Notes: generated from the letters alone by a model not told the origin. Counted from the stretch's first letter, positions 6,040 to 14,587 are shown. The stretch: 15,314 nucleotides of DNA from UBA1732 sp045114235 (GCA_045114235.1 JBGUKB010000118.1:1-15314), one strand, 5' to 3'. Numbers and translations are program-made.

Positions 6040-9000
6040 ATGTTTTCCAAAATATTCATTGACCGGCCGCGTTTCGCGATCGTCATCAGCCTGATCCTGG
6101 TCCTGGCGGGCGTGATCAGCCTCTTCAAACTGCCCGTGGCGGAATATCCCGAGATCGCGCCGCCGTCCCTGTACGTGATGGCGAGCTACCCCGGTGCCAG
6201 CGGCGAAGTGATCGCGCAGACCGTGGCCATGCCGATCGAAGACCAGATCAACGGCGTGGACGACCTGCTGTATTTCTCGTCCTCATGCAGCAACGACGGA
6301 ACCTACTCGTGCACCGTGACGTTCAAGAGCGGCACGGACACCGACATCGCCATGGTGAACCTGCAGAACGCCATCAAGCGCGCCGAACCCATGCTGCCGA
6401 CCGACGTGACGAAGCTCGGCATCACCGTGGAGAAGCGCGGCAACGACATCCTCGCCGCCTACGCCTTCACCACGGACGAAACGACGCTGGACATGATGGA
6501 GCTGAACAACTACATCAACGTGAACGTGAAGGACGCCATCACGCGTCTGGACGGCGTGTCGTCCGCCGAAGTGATGTCGTTGGCGGAATACTCCATGCGC
6601 ATCTGGCTGGATCCGCTCCGCATGGCGGGGCTCGGCATCTCCACGTCCGACATCTCCGCCGCGGTGCAGTCGCAGAACATCCAGGCCGCCGCGGGCAGCA
6701 TCGGCACGGAGAAGAGCAACAGCTACATGTCGTACAAGCTGAACGTGAAAGGCCGTCTCGTGACCGCCGAGGAGTTCGAGAACATCATCCTGCGCCATGA
6801 TTCGGACGGCAGCATCGTGCGCCTCCGCGACGTCGCGAAGGTCGAAGTCGGCTCCAGCTCCTATGCCGGACGCAGCGTGTTCAACGGCCATCCCTGCGTA
6901 GCCCTGATGGTGAACCGTACGCCCGAGGCGAACGCCATGGGCACGGTCGGACGCGTGAAAGCCGAGCTGGAACAGTGGAAGAAGCGTTTCCCCGCCGGCG
7001 TGAGCGTGGAGAGCGCCTACGACCCGACCGAGTTCATCGAAGTGTCGATGAAGGAGATCGTGACGACCATCGTGCTGGCGCTCGGCCTGGTCGTGCTCAT
7101 CACCTGGATCTTCCTTCAGGACTGGCGCGCCACCCTGATCCCGTCCGTCGCGATCCCCGTCGCCCTGATCGGCACCATGACCTTCCTCTATGCCCTCGGC
7201 TACAGCATCAACACCCTGACGATGTTCGGCCTGATCCTCGTGGTCGGCTCGCTGTGCGACGACGCCATTGTGGTGGTCGAGAACTGCCAGGGACTGATGG
7301 AGCGTGAAGGCCTCGGACCGAAGGCCGCCGCCGAAAAGACCATGCGCCAGATCACCGGCGCCATCATCTCCACCACGCTCGTGACCGTGTCCTGCTACGT
7401 GCCGCTGGCGTTCTACGGCGGCATGGTCGGCGTGATCTACGTCCAGTTCGCCGTTACCATGTGCATCTCGCTGTGCCTCTCCACGACCATCGCCATGACG
7501 CTCAGCCCCGCGCTCTGCGCCCTGCTGCTGCGCCGTCCCGACCACCATGTGCCGCTGCTGTTCCGCCCGTTCAACGCCGTGCTGGACTTCAGCCGCAAGA
7601 TTTACCTGTTCTTCACGGGCTTCCTTGTGCGCTGGTCGCCCCTGGCGATCGTTCTCTTCGCCGGCATCGTGTTCGCCGTCTACTGGATGTTCACGCACTC
7701 CTTGAGCTCGTTCCTGCCGGAGGAGGACAAGGGCGTGCTCTTCTGCAACGTGGAACTGCCCAGCGGCGCGTCCGTCGAACGCACGGACGCCGTCCTGCGC
7801 GACATCCGCGAGAAGCTCGCCGACGTGAAGGGCATCCGTTCGATCCTGGACGTGTCCGGCTTCAGCATGATGTCCGGTTCCGGCGAAAGCGTCGGCATCG
7901 CGATCGTGGCGCTGGACCACTGGGACAAGCGCAAGACGCCGGAACTCCAGCTCACCGCGATGAAAAATGAAATCCAGGGCCGTCTCGCGTCCATCCCGGA
8001 CGCCAACATCACGGTGTTCTCCCCGCCCGCCATCATGGGCCTCGGCGCGGTCAACGGCGTGAGCGCGCAGGTGTGCGGCATCGGCGATGTCGACCCGATC
8101 GAACTTTCGAATGTGATGAAGAGCTTCACGCGCGAACTGATGACGGGAAGCCGCGACAAGATCGCGTTCGCCATGACGCCCTACAACGCCGACACGCCGC
8201 AGCTGTATCTGGACATCGACTTCGACAAGGCGCAGATCCTCGGCGTCTCCCCGATCAGCATCTACACCACGCTCCAGAGCAAGCTCGCCTCACTCTACAT
8301 CAACGACTTCACCATGGTCAGCCGCAACTTCAAGGTGAGGATGCAGGCGTCCGCCGACTACCGTTCCACCCTCGACGACATCCGCGAGATCCAGGTGGTC
8401 AACGACGTCGGCGAAATGGTCCCGCTGACCTCGTTCGGCAAGCTCAAATACACCGTCGGCCCGCGCCAGATCTCCCGTTTCGACAAGATGACCAGCGCCG
8501 AACTGACCGTGAGCGGCCTCCCCGGCGCGAGCTCGCGCCTCATCATGGACGCGATGGAAAATGCGCACCTGCCGGAGCAATACCACCTGGAATGGACCGG
8601 GCTGAGCTACCAGGAACGCCAGAACGAAGGCCAGATCGTCTACCTCATGGCGCTCGCCCTGATGTTCGCCTACCTCTTCCTTGTCGCCCAGTATGAAAGC
8701 TGGACGATCCCCATTCCCGTGATGCTGACCGTGACGTTCGCCGTCTGCGGCGCGCTGATCGGACTCTCGATCACGGCGGGGTCCTCGATTCAGGGCCATG
8801 TCTTCAAGTTCGGGACCCCGGACCTGAGCATCTACGCCCAGCTCGGCATGGTCATGCTGATCGGTCTGTCCTCCAAGAACGCCATCCTCATGGTCGAATT
8901 CGCCAAGCAGGAGCGCGAGCACGGCAAGAGCATCGTGGAATCCGCCCTGAGCGGCGCGAGCCTCCGCTACCGCGCCATCCTGATGACCGCCTGGAGCTTC

Positions 9001-9198
9001 ATCTTCGGCGTGTTCCCGCTGGTCGTGGCGACGGGCGCCGGTTCCGGCAGCCGCCGCGCCATCGGCATCACCACGTTCTCCGGCATGATCATGGCCACGC
9101 TGGTCGGCATCATGTTCACCCCGGCCCTCTACGCGTTCTTCCAGTACGTCCGCGAGACCGGCAAAAAGATTCTGCACCTCGACCGCCCGAGAGACTAA
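6040..9198 (+). CDS. RND/HAE1-family multidrug efflux permease
   Basis: A 1052-aa inner-membrane proton antiporter of the AcrB/MexB type, full length for the family. It has the N-terminal helix, two large periplasmic loops (roughly residues 30-335 and 560-870) and 12 expected membrane helices. The proton-relay pair Asp407/Asp408 lies in GSLCDDAIVVVEN in TM4, at AcrB-like positions, and the matching lysine Lys946 lies in SSKNAILMVEF in TM10. The loops contain typical porter elements such as ASYPGAS near residue 47. One small departure is SLCDD where many homologues have LLVDD. It lies 18 bp downstream of the adaptor gene and 10 bp upstream of the MarR gene, so it is in one operon. The exported substrate cannot be told from the sequence; drugs, bile salts or endogenous metabolites are all possible. 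Confidence 0.96.
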   Translation: MFSKIFIDRPRFAIVISLILVLAGVISLFKLPVAEYPEIAPPSLYVMASYPGASGEVIAQTVAMPIEDQINGVDDLLYFSSSCSNDGTYSCTVTFKSGTDTDIAMVNLQNAIKRAEPMLPTDVTKLGITVEKRGNDILAAYAFTTDETTLDMMELNNYINVNVKDAITRLDGVSSAEVMSLAEYSMRIWLDPLRMAGLGISTSDISAAVQSQNIQAAAGSIGTEKSNSYMSYKLNVKGRLVTAEEFENIILRHDSDGSIVRLRDVAKVEVGSSSYAGRSVFNGHPCVALMVNRTPEANAMGTVGRVKAELEQWKKRFPAGVSVESAYDPTEFIEVSMKEIVTTIVLALGLVVLITWIFLQDWRATLIPSVAIPVALIGTMTFLYALGYSINTLTMFGLILVVGSLCDDAIVVVENCQGLMEREGLGPKAAAEKTMRQITGAIISTTLVTVSCYVPLAFYGGMVGVIYVQFAVTMCISLCLSTTIAMTLSPALCALLLRRPDHHVPLLFRPFNAVLDFSRKIYLFFTGFLVRWSPLAIVLFAGIVFAVYWMFTHSLSSFLPEEDKGVLFCNVELPSGASVERTDAVLRDIREKLADVKGIRSILDVSGFSMMSGSGESVGIAIVALDHWDKRKTPELQLTAMKNEIQGRLASIPDANITVFSPPAIMGLGAVNGVSAQVCGIGDVDPIELSNVMKSFTRELMTGSRDKIAFAMTPYNADTPQLYLDIDFDKAQILGVSPISIYTTLQSKLASLYINDFTMVSRNFKVRMQASADYRSTLDDIREIQVVNDVGEMVPLTSFGKLKYTVGPRQISRFDKMTSAELTVSGLPGASSRLIMDAMENAHLPEQYHLEWTGLSYQERQNEGQIVYLMALALMFAYLFLVAQYESWTIPIPVMLTVTFAVCGALIGLSITAGSSIQGHVFKFGTPDLSIYAQLGMVMLIGLSSKNAILMVEFAKQEREHGKSIVESALSGASLRYRAILMTAWSFIFGVFPLVVATGAGSGSRRAIGITTFSGMIMATLVGIMFTPALYAFFQYVRETGKKILHLDRPRD

Positions 9199-9208
9199 GG
9201 AGACTGAT

Positions 9209-9712
9209 ATGAGCAAAAAAGATTCCATCGTACCGAACCTGCTGTTTCCCGTGCCGGACTCCGGCGATGTCGCGTCCGACGTGTGGCGCCTCATCATCCG
9301 CAGCAACGCCAAGATGCTGAACCTGCTCCTGCAGGAATGCCCCGAGATCGCCCCGGGCCAGAAGATCACCTTCTCCCGGATCCGCGTGCTGACCTACCTC
9401 GCGCAGGCGCAGGGCGAGCAGGTGAGCATCCGCGACCTCGCCGAGGAGCTCGGCGTGACATCCGGCGGCGTCTCCCAGATGGTCGACAGCCTGGTGAAGA
9501 GCGACATGGTCTGCCGGACCTCGTCGAAGGACGACCGCCGCGTCGTCTACCTCTCGATCTCGGAGTCCGCGAAGCGGAGCCTCGACGTGCTGTCCAAGTA
9601 CCTGCACGACCGCGTGGCGAAGGCCATGGCGAAGATACCGGACCAGGACCGCGAGGTCATGGCGCGTTCCCTCCGCACCCTCCTGACCGCCTTCTACGAG
9701 GACGCGGACTGA
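9209..9712 (+). CDS. MarR-family transcriptional regulator
   Basis: A 167-aa winged-helix regulator. The core lies at residues 54-120: TFSRIRVLTYLAQ opens the DNA-binding domain, SIRDLAEELGVTSGGVSQMVDSLVKSDMV forms the helix-turn-helix with its recognition helix, and DDRRVVYLSIS (108-118) is the typical MarR wing. Helices at both ends would form the dimer interface. MarR proteins are usually repressors released by small phenolic or oxidising ligands. As the last gene of the efflux operon, it most likely controls the promoter at 4838-4866, possibly through the inverted repeat there. The ATG at 9209 is preceded by AAGGAG with suitable spacing, and the intrinsic terminator starts 29 bp after its stop. 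Confidence 0.94.
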   Translation: MSKKDSIVPNLLFPVPDSGDVASDVWRLIIRSNAKMLNLLLQECPEIAPGQKITFSRIRVLTYLAQAQGEQVSIRDLAEELGVTSGGVSQMVDSLVKSDMVCRTSSKDDRRVVYLSISESAKRSLDVLSKYLHDRVAKAMAKIPDQDREVMARSLRTLLTAFYEDAD

Positions 9713-9741
9713 GCCTCGGTATCCAAACTCTGAAAAGCAAC

Positions 9742-9783
9742 GCCCTCCGATGCGCTTTTTACGGCGCCGGAGGGCATTCTTTT
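9742..9783 (+). terminator. Rho-independent terminator of the efflux operon
   Basis: GCCCTCCG (9742-9749) pairs perfectly with CGGAGGGC (9768-9775). The stem can continue with GCGC (9752-9755) and GCGC (9764-9767) after a 2-nt bulge, and ATTCTTTT follows (9776-9783). It is a strong, well-formed intrinsic terminator just after the MarR gene, on the plus strand. Confidence 0.88.
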
Positions 9784-9855
9784 AGGGCAGGGGGGAATCC
9801 ATGCCGGTCGAGTTGCCATATAAGACTTAGATGACTTCTCAGGCTCGATAACGGG

Positions 9856-9901
9856 CTCGCCTGGACGGCACGGCTGTGCCGTCTGTCTCCCGCCTAGCGA
9901 G
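9856..9901. repeat. Stem-loop between the convergent marR and kinase genes
   Basis: GACGGCAC (9864-9871) and GTGCCGTC (9876-9883) form a perfect 8-bp stem with a 4-nt loop. Outer arms CTCGC (9856-9860) and GCGAG (9897-9901) could close a larger structure. It lies directly after the stop of the minus-strand kinase gene, so it may mark the 3' end of that transcript, but no U-tract follows on that strand. It could equally be a transcript-stabilising hairpin or a dispersed intergenic repeat. The rest of 9784-9903 shows nothing else. Confidence 0.5.
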
Positions 9902-9903
9902 GA

Positions 9904-12105
9904 TCAGAAGAAGGTGTCGGGGACGGAGGACGTCACGTCGATCTTCTCAAAGTAGTACCAGTCCTGGCTGGGGAGGTAGTTCACGCAGTAGATGATGCGG
10001 CGTCCGTTTTCCTCGCGGGAGATCGTGCCGTATTTGGTCTCTTTGAACTGCCGGAACAGGTCGGCGTCATCGAAGTTGATGGTAAGGGAATCTTCCTTGT
10101 TCGTCTCCATGGCGCCTTCGAACCTGGCACCGGTGGAGAGCAGGATCAGGCCGGAATCGTCCAGCAGGGTCTTTTCGAGGACGTTGCTTCCCGTGTTGCC
10201 GTGCGAAGTCAGGTCGCGGATGATGGTGTTCAGGTGCAGGTCGAACCCGGCGACGCCGAGGAAATTGCCGGCGGTGTCCAGCATCGGGATGTTGCAGGAG
10301 AGCAGATAGCCCGCGGCGGCGGTGTTGCCGGGGTAGGGCTTGCTCCAGGCGAAGTCGCCGTTGCCCTCCTGCGCGGTCTTGTACCAGTGGCGTCCGCGCG
10401 GGTCGTAGGTCGGGGCGTAGGTCCCGCTGCCGGGGTATACGATGTACTGGCCGTCCGGGAATCCGAAGAGCAGCAGGTGGAGCGGGATCCCGGTGAGGCG
10501 GAGATACTCGTTCTGTTCGGCAGGGGAGGCGTCCGCGAGGTTTTGCGGGAGGCGTTCGAAGAAGACGCGCATGATGGGTTCGCGGAGGTGGTCCAGTACA
10601 TGCAGGCGGCGTTTCTCGATGCCGGTGAGGTCTTCGCCGTGGATGGTCTTGTGGGCGAAATGCGAGAAGTCGATCTTGCGGTGGTACACGGAGGAATACA
10701 GCAGCGACGCGGGCGGGTCACTCGCGTCGTTCCTCATCGAGGAGACCGGCATCATGCTGTCCGGGATGTCTTCCTCGTCGTCCAGGTCGGTCTCGTAGAG
10801 GAAGATGAACTCCGAGGTGATGGCGGAGAGGAACTGGGCATTTCGCGCGATGTTCGTTTCGATGTAGTCGGCGCAGGCACGGGACTGGAGCAGGGCTTCG
10901 CCGAGCTCGCGGCTGTAGTCGTGCCTGGCGGTGATCATGCTGACGCGGCGGTAGCAGGTCACGCCGATCGTCAGGAGCAGCGTGAGGATGCAGGCGACGG
11001 CGAAGATCAGCGAGGCGCGTTTGTGGTGCACGGCGAACGCGGTGATGCGCCCGAAGAGGTGGTACGGGTTCGCGGACGTCTCCTCGCCGCCCATGTAACG
11101 GCGGATGTCCATGCCGAGTTCGCGGACGGTCTGGTAGCGCTTGTCGCGGTCGTAGGCGGTGGCCTTCGCGATGATGGCCTTCAGGTCCGGATCGATCCTG
11201 AAGCCGTATTTGTGGCGGGTTTCGGCGATGCGCCCTTCGCGGATCATGGAGACGACCTCGGCGCTGGTGCGCGCCATGTAGGCTTCGCGGAGCGTGACGA
11301 CCTCGAAGAGGATGAGCCCAAGCGCGTAGATGTCCGCCCGCTGGTCGGTGTGTTCGCCGTGGATGGCTTCGGGCGACAGGAAACGCGGGGTGCCGGAGAT
11401 GGTGTTCGGCTTCACCCAGGTGGCGGGGTCGTATCCGGGCTCCTCGATCTGGCGCGCGATGCCCCAGTCCATGATGTAGGTCTCGCGGAATTCGCCGATG
11501 AGGATGTTTTCCGGCTTGAGGTCGCAGTGCATGATGTTGCGGTTGTGGGCGTAGTCGAGGGCGTCGCAGACGCGCAGAATGATCTCGAGGCGGTACATCA
11601 GGGACTTGCGTTCGTCGAACTGTTCGATGCCGGACGTGCGGTACTCGTGGTCAAGCTGCTCCAGATAGTCCTTCAGCGTCTTGCCGTCGACGAGCTTCAT
11701 CACGAGGTGAAGCCCGTCCTTGTCGTCCGAGTTCAGCGAGTAGATCGGGATGATCGCGGGGTGGCCGAGCTGGGCGGTGACGCGCGCCTCCTGGATGAAC
11801 TGGCCGCGCGAGAACTGGTCTTCGGGCTGCGGCTTCAGGGTCTTGATCGCCACGAGGCGGCGCAGGTTCAGGTCCATGCCCTCGCGGATGATGCCCTGGC
11901 CGCCTTCTGCGAAGACTTTGCCCTGCTGGTATTCCGCGTCGATGTTTTCAAGCTTCACGTCCAGCTTGTCGTCGAAGCGGACGACGGAACGGTCCACGTG
12001 AGTGAACGTCACCATGGTGTCCTGATCGCGGCTGAGGCTCTTCAGCCCGACCTTGATCGAGGTCACGGTATCGACTTTTCCGGATGTAGCGCCGCGGCTG
12101 CTCAT
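9904..12105 (-). CDS. Membrane Ser/Thr protein kinase with extracytoplasmic dCache-like sensor
   Basis: A 733-aa Hanks-type kinase predicted to be catalytically active. The kinase domain (about 60-340) has the glycine loop FAEGGQG (65-71), Lys88 in VAIK, helix-C Glu106, the catalytic loop HCDLKPEN (193-200, Asp195, Lys197, Asn200), DWG for DFG (Asp213) and SPE for APE. Cys194 in place of Arg makes it a non-RD kinase. A single membrane helix follows (about 364-385). Residues 390-733 would lie outside the cytoplasm and look like a double Cache domain, with YDPRGRHWY (567-575) and GVAGFD (Asp622). The topology resembles PknB with a Cache domain in place of PASTA repeats. The ATG at 12105 follows GGAGG by about 6 nt and overlaps the upstream stop as ATGA. 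The open frame extends upstream to 12282, but that part is a shadow of the preceding gene. Confidence 0.92.
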   Translation of the reverse strand: MSSRGATSGKVDTVTSIKVGLKSLSRDQDTMVTFTHVDRSVVRFDDKLDVKLENIDAEYQQGKVFAEGGQGIIREGMDLNLRRLVAIKTLKPQPEDQFSRGQFIQEARVTAQLGHPAIIPIYSLNSDDKDGLHLVMKLVDGKTLKDYLEQLDHEYRTSGIEQFDERKSLMYRLEIILRVCDALDYAHNRNIMHCDLKPENILIGEFRETYIMDWGIARQIEEPGYDPATWVKPNTISGTPRFLSPEAIHGEHTDQRADIYALGLILFEVVTLREAYMARTSAEVVSMIREGRIAETRHKYGFRIDPDLKAIIAKATAYDRDKRYQTVRELGMDIRRYMGGEETSANPYHLFGRITAFAVHHKRASLIFAVACILTLLLTIGVTCYRRVSMITARHDYSRELGEALLQSRACADYIETNIARNAQFLSAITSEFIFLYETDLDDEEDIPDSMMPVSSMRNDASDPPASLLYSSVYHRKIDFSHFAHKTIHGEDLTGIEKRRLHVLDHLREPIMRVFFERLPQNLADASPAEQNEYLRLTGIPLHLLLFGFPDGQYIVYPGSGTYAPTYDPRGRHWYKTAQEGNGDFAWSKPYPGNTAAAGYLLSCNIPMLDTAGNFLGVAGFDLHLNTIIRDLTSHGNTGSNVLEKTLLDDSGLILLSTGARFEGAMETNKEDSLTINFDDADLFRQFKETKYGTISREENGRRIIYCVNYLPSQDWYYFEKIDVTSSVPDTFF

Positions 12106-14555
12106 TGGAGTCCTCCTTTCCGGTCGGGGTCGATGTCCGCCAGAAAATCGCGCAGGCGGATCTTCTCCACGTACCACTCTCCCATGGCGGGGACGTCCGA
12201 GAAACAGTAGACGAACGGTCCGCCGGGTTCCTTGCGGATGACGGCGCCGTATTCCCTGCCGTTCATCCAGTCCGTCAGCCACGGATCGGGGTACTTGCCT
12301 TTTTCAAGGTTGACGGTCGGCGGCTTGCCGGGGCCGTTGTTCATGCGTTCCAGCTTGACGTTGCCATTCTTCGCGATGAAGTATTGCGACACGAGGCCGC
12401 GCGGGAGATTGTCAGCCTCGTTCAGGATCTGGTCGATGTAGCGCCCGGAAACGAGGATCGCCGCCGCGCCGAGCGGGGCGTCCGGCTGCCCCAGCGGGAT
12501 CGAGACCGGCAGGACGACGCGTTCCGTTCCGGAGGCGGCGTTTTCGAGCTTGGAGGGAAGGTTCCAGAAGGCTTCGGCGCTGTGCGAGGCCAGAGCCCGG
12601 TCGTACCAGGATGTCTCGCCGGAAAGCGCGGATTCGCTTTTCACGGTGTACGGATAGTGCAGGGACGGGCCGTCGGCCAACAGGATCTGGATGCGGTAGA
12701 TGGGGCTGACGCTTTGCGTGAGCCGGTTGATCTGCTTGTCCGTGCTTTCTTTCGTGACGTGGGCGTTCAGCGGGGCCTGAAGCATGTAGCGGAAGAGCGT
12801 GGGCTGGAGCCTGCCGAGGCGCGTGAAATCGGGATCCTTCAGGTCGTCCGCGCGTCCGGCCTCGATCTTGAGGAAGCTGACGGAGTCGCCGTAGGACGGG
12901 GAATACTCGGTATGGAGCCCGGAGGTCCCGGCGACGGCCGCGTCGTCCGGCGGCGCCAAATATTTCTCGCCGCCGCCGAGCGATTCCATATGGCCGGAAA
13001 GCAGGAACTCGGTCTCGAACTTGACGGATTCGAGCATGGCGTTGAACTTTTCGGCCTGGAGGTTGAACTGGTGGGCGGTCTTCCGGCAGGCGGACTGCGC
13101 CTTGCCGAGCACATGGTCGTCGAGGTAGGATATCTGCGCCATGCGGACGTCGTTGAAGATGTTGTAGGCGATGAGCGCGCCGACCAGGAAGATCAGGGTC
13201 AGAAGCCACAGGAACATGCGCCTGTGATGCGCCCGGATGAGCTTCGCGAAGCGCTTCGACAGGCTGATCTTGCGCACGGAGACCTCCTCCGAATGCAGGA
13301 AGCGGCGGACGTCTTCGGCGAAGTCGGCCACGGTTTCGTAGCGGTCTTCGGGATCGGGCGCGGTGGCCTTCTGGATGATCGCCTTCATGTCCGGGTCGAT
13401 CGCGCCGCCGAAACGGTGTTCGATCGTCGGCCGGACGCCGTTGCGGAGGTTCTCCAGTATTTCCGGCGCGGGGGCGTCGGGGAACGGCGGATGGAGCGTG
13501 ACGAGTTCATAGAGGATCATGCCGAGGGCGTAGACGTCGGAACGGACGGAGGGGTCCGCGCCGGAAACGATCTCGGGCGCGATGAACCGCGGGTCGACGA
13601 TCTCGGGCATGTTGCGTTTCGGCTTCGCGGCGTCCTCCTGCGTGGCGGAGATGAAGTGCGCGTAGCCCCAGCCTTTGATGTAGACCTCGTGGTATTCGCC
13701 GATCAGGATGTTCTGCGGATGCAGGTTGGCGTGCACGACGCCGCGGCTGTGGGCGTAGACCAGTCCGTCGGTGATGCCGAGGATGAGCTCCAGGCGGAAG
13801 CTCAGCGAGGCGGCTTCCTCCGCCGCGTGGAATCCGGCGCTGCGGTAGCGCGACGTGATCCGGTTCAGGTATTTCCGGAGGTCCGTGCCGTCGGTCAGCT
13901 TCACCGTGGAATGCAGGCCGCCGCGGTAGTCCCGGTTGATGCTGTAGACGGGCAGGACGGACGGGTGGTCGAGCTGCGCCGAAATCACGGCCTCGGCGAT
14001 GAAGCCGGCGCGTTCGTTCGGGTCCAGGAGGTTTTCATCGAGGAGAGAATACACCGCCACCTGGCGTTCGAGCCCGAGGTCTTCGCCGACGGACACCTCG
14101 TAGTGTCCGCCCTTGCCGAGCCTGTGTTCGATCTCGAACCGTTCCTCCAGGTCGGTCAGGTGCGTCTGCTCTTCCGTCTGGCGTCCGACTTCCGCGCGTT
14201 CGCGGCGGCGGTCCATTCCGTCGATCTTCGCGCCGACGTCGCGCTTGCCCGTGCCGGTCCCCGTCAGCGCGGACAGGATCGACGTGGAATTCTGAAGGAT
14301 GCTCCGGATCCGCGTGCGTTGTTTGCCGCCGATGGTCTGCGTGTCTTCGGAATCGGCACGCGTGATGCCGTTCTCAGGGCTCAGGACGATGGTGCGGCCG
14401 ACCGAATCCGTGTCCATGACCAGCGTGCGGTCGACCGAATCCGTGTCCATGACCAGCGTGCGGTCGGGTTCGGCGGACGGAGCGTTTCCGGGCGTATTGC
14501 CGGACGGCGTTCCGCCCGTTTCATTTGCGTTGTGTTTGAGTTCGTCGTCCGCCAT
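12102..14555 (-). CDS. Predicted transmembrane pseudokinase with Cache-like domain
   Basis: An 817-aa paralogue of the kinase encoded directly downstream. A polar N-terminus of about 135 aa contains repeated DRTLVMDTDSV units. The kinase-like fold spans about 140-425: glycine loop LGKGGHYEV (146-154), helix-C Glu188, APE (326-328) and the helix-F aspartate (Asp340) remain. The beta-3 lysine is Tyr169 (VAVY), the catalytic loop is HANLHPQN with Asn277 and His279 in place of Asp and Lys, and DFG has become GWG (Gly295). Loss of all three residues predicts no normal phosphotransfer. A membrane helix (about 447-466) leads to an extracytoplasmic Cache-like region (about 470-817) ending in a WYVEKI element similar to WYYFEKI in its partner. 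The ATG at 14555 has GGAG 10 nt upstream. It lies 32 bp after the exported flavoprotein gene and overlaps the active kinase gene by 4 bp, suggesting a jointly made receptor pair. Confidence 0.9.
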   Translation of the reverse strand: MADDELKHNANETGGTPSGNTPGNAPSAEPDRTLVMDTDSVDRTLVMDTDSVGRTIVLSPENGITRADSEDTQTIGGKQRTRIRSILQNSTSILSALTGTGTGKRDVGAKIDGMDRRRERAEVGRQTEEQTHLTDLEERFEIEHRLGKGGHYEVSVGEDLGLERQVAVYSLLDENLLDPNERAGFIAEAVISAQLDHPSVLPVYSINRDYRGGLHSTVKLTDGTDLRKYLNRITSRYRSAGFHAAEEAASLSFRLELILGITDGLVYAHSRGVVHANLHPQNILIGEYHEVYIKGWGYAHFISATQEDAAKPKRNMPEIVDPRFIAPEIVSGADPSVRSDVYALGMILYELVTLHPPFPDAPAPEILENLRNGVRPTIEHRFGGAIDPDMKAIIQKATAPDPEDRYETVADFAEDVRRFLHSEEVSVRKISLSKRFAKLIRAHHRRMFLWLLTLIFLVGALIAYNIFNDVRMAQISYLDDHVLGKAQSACRKTAHQFNLQAEKFNAMLESVKFETEFLLSGHMESLGGGEKYLAPPDDAAVAGTSGLHTEYSPSYGDSVSFLKIEAGRADDLKDPDFTRLGRLQPTLFRYMLQAPLNAHVTKESTDKQINRLTQSVSPIYRIQILLADGPSLHYPYTVKSESALSGETSWYDRALASHSAEAFWNLPSKLENAASGTERVVLPVSIPLGQPDAPLGAAAILVSGRYIDQILNEADNLPRGLVSQYFIAKNGNVKLERMNNGPGKPPTVNLEKGKYPDPWLTDWMNGREYGAVIRKEPGGPFVYCFSDVPAMGEWYVEKIRLRDFLADIDPDRKGGLQ
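14399..14464 (-). repeat. Perfect 33-bp tandem repeat in the pseudokinase N-terminus
   Basis: Two identical 33-bp units (14399-14431 and 14432-14464) sit head to tail in frame, each encoding the 11-residue unit DRTLVMDTDSV (residues 31-41 and 42-52). A diverged third unit follows in the protein as GRTIVL (53-58). Perfect identity at the DNA level suggests recent duplication. Confidence 0.9.
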
Positions 14556-14587
14556 CGGGATGCGTCTCCGGAGGAAGAAAATTCAGG

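Noticed and set aside
6283..7920. A 545-codon minus-strand open frame inside the RND permease gene
   Set aside because: The translation is His/Asp/Gly-rich with no domain and is antisense to a full-length RND permease with intact proton-relay residues.
10201..12210. A 669-codon plus-strand open frame opposite the active kinase
   Set aside because: Its composition is antisense-like, no motif is recognisable, and the minus-strand frame has all kinase and Cache signatures.
12106..12282. Upstream extension of the active kinase reading frame
   Set aside because: The extension is Arg/Pro-rich, lies within the pseudokinase coding sequence, and lacks the strong GGAGG found just before the ATG at 12105.
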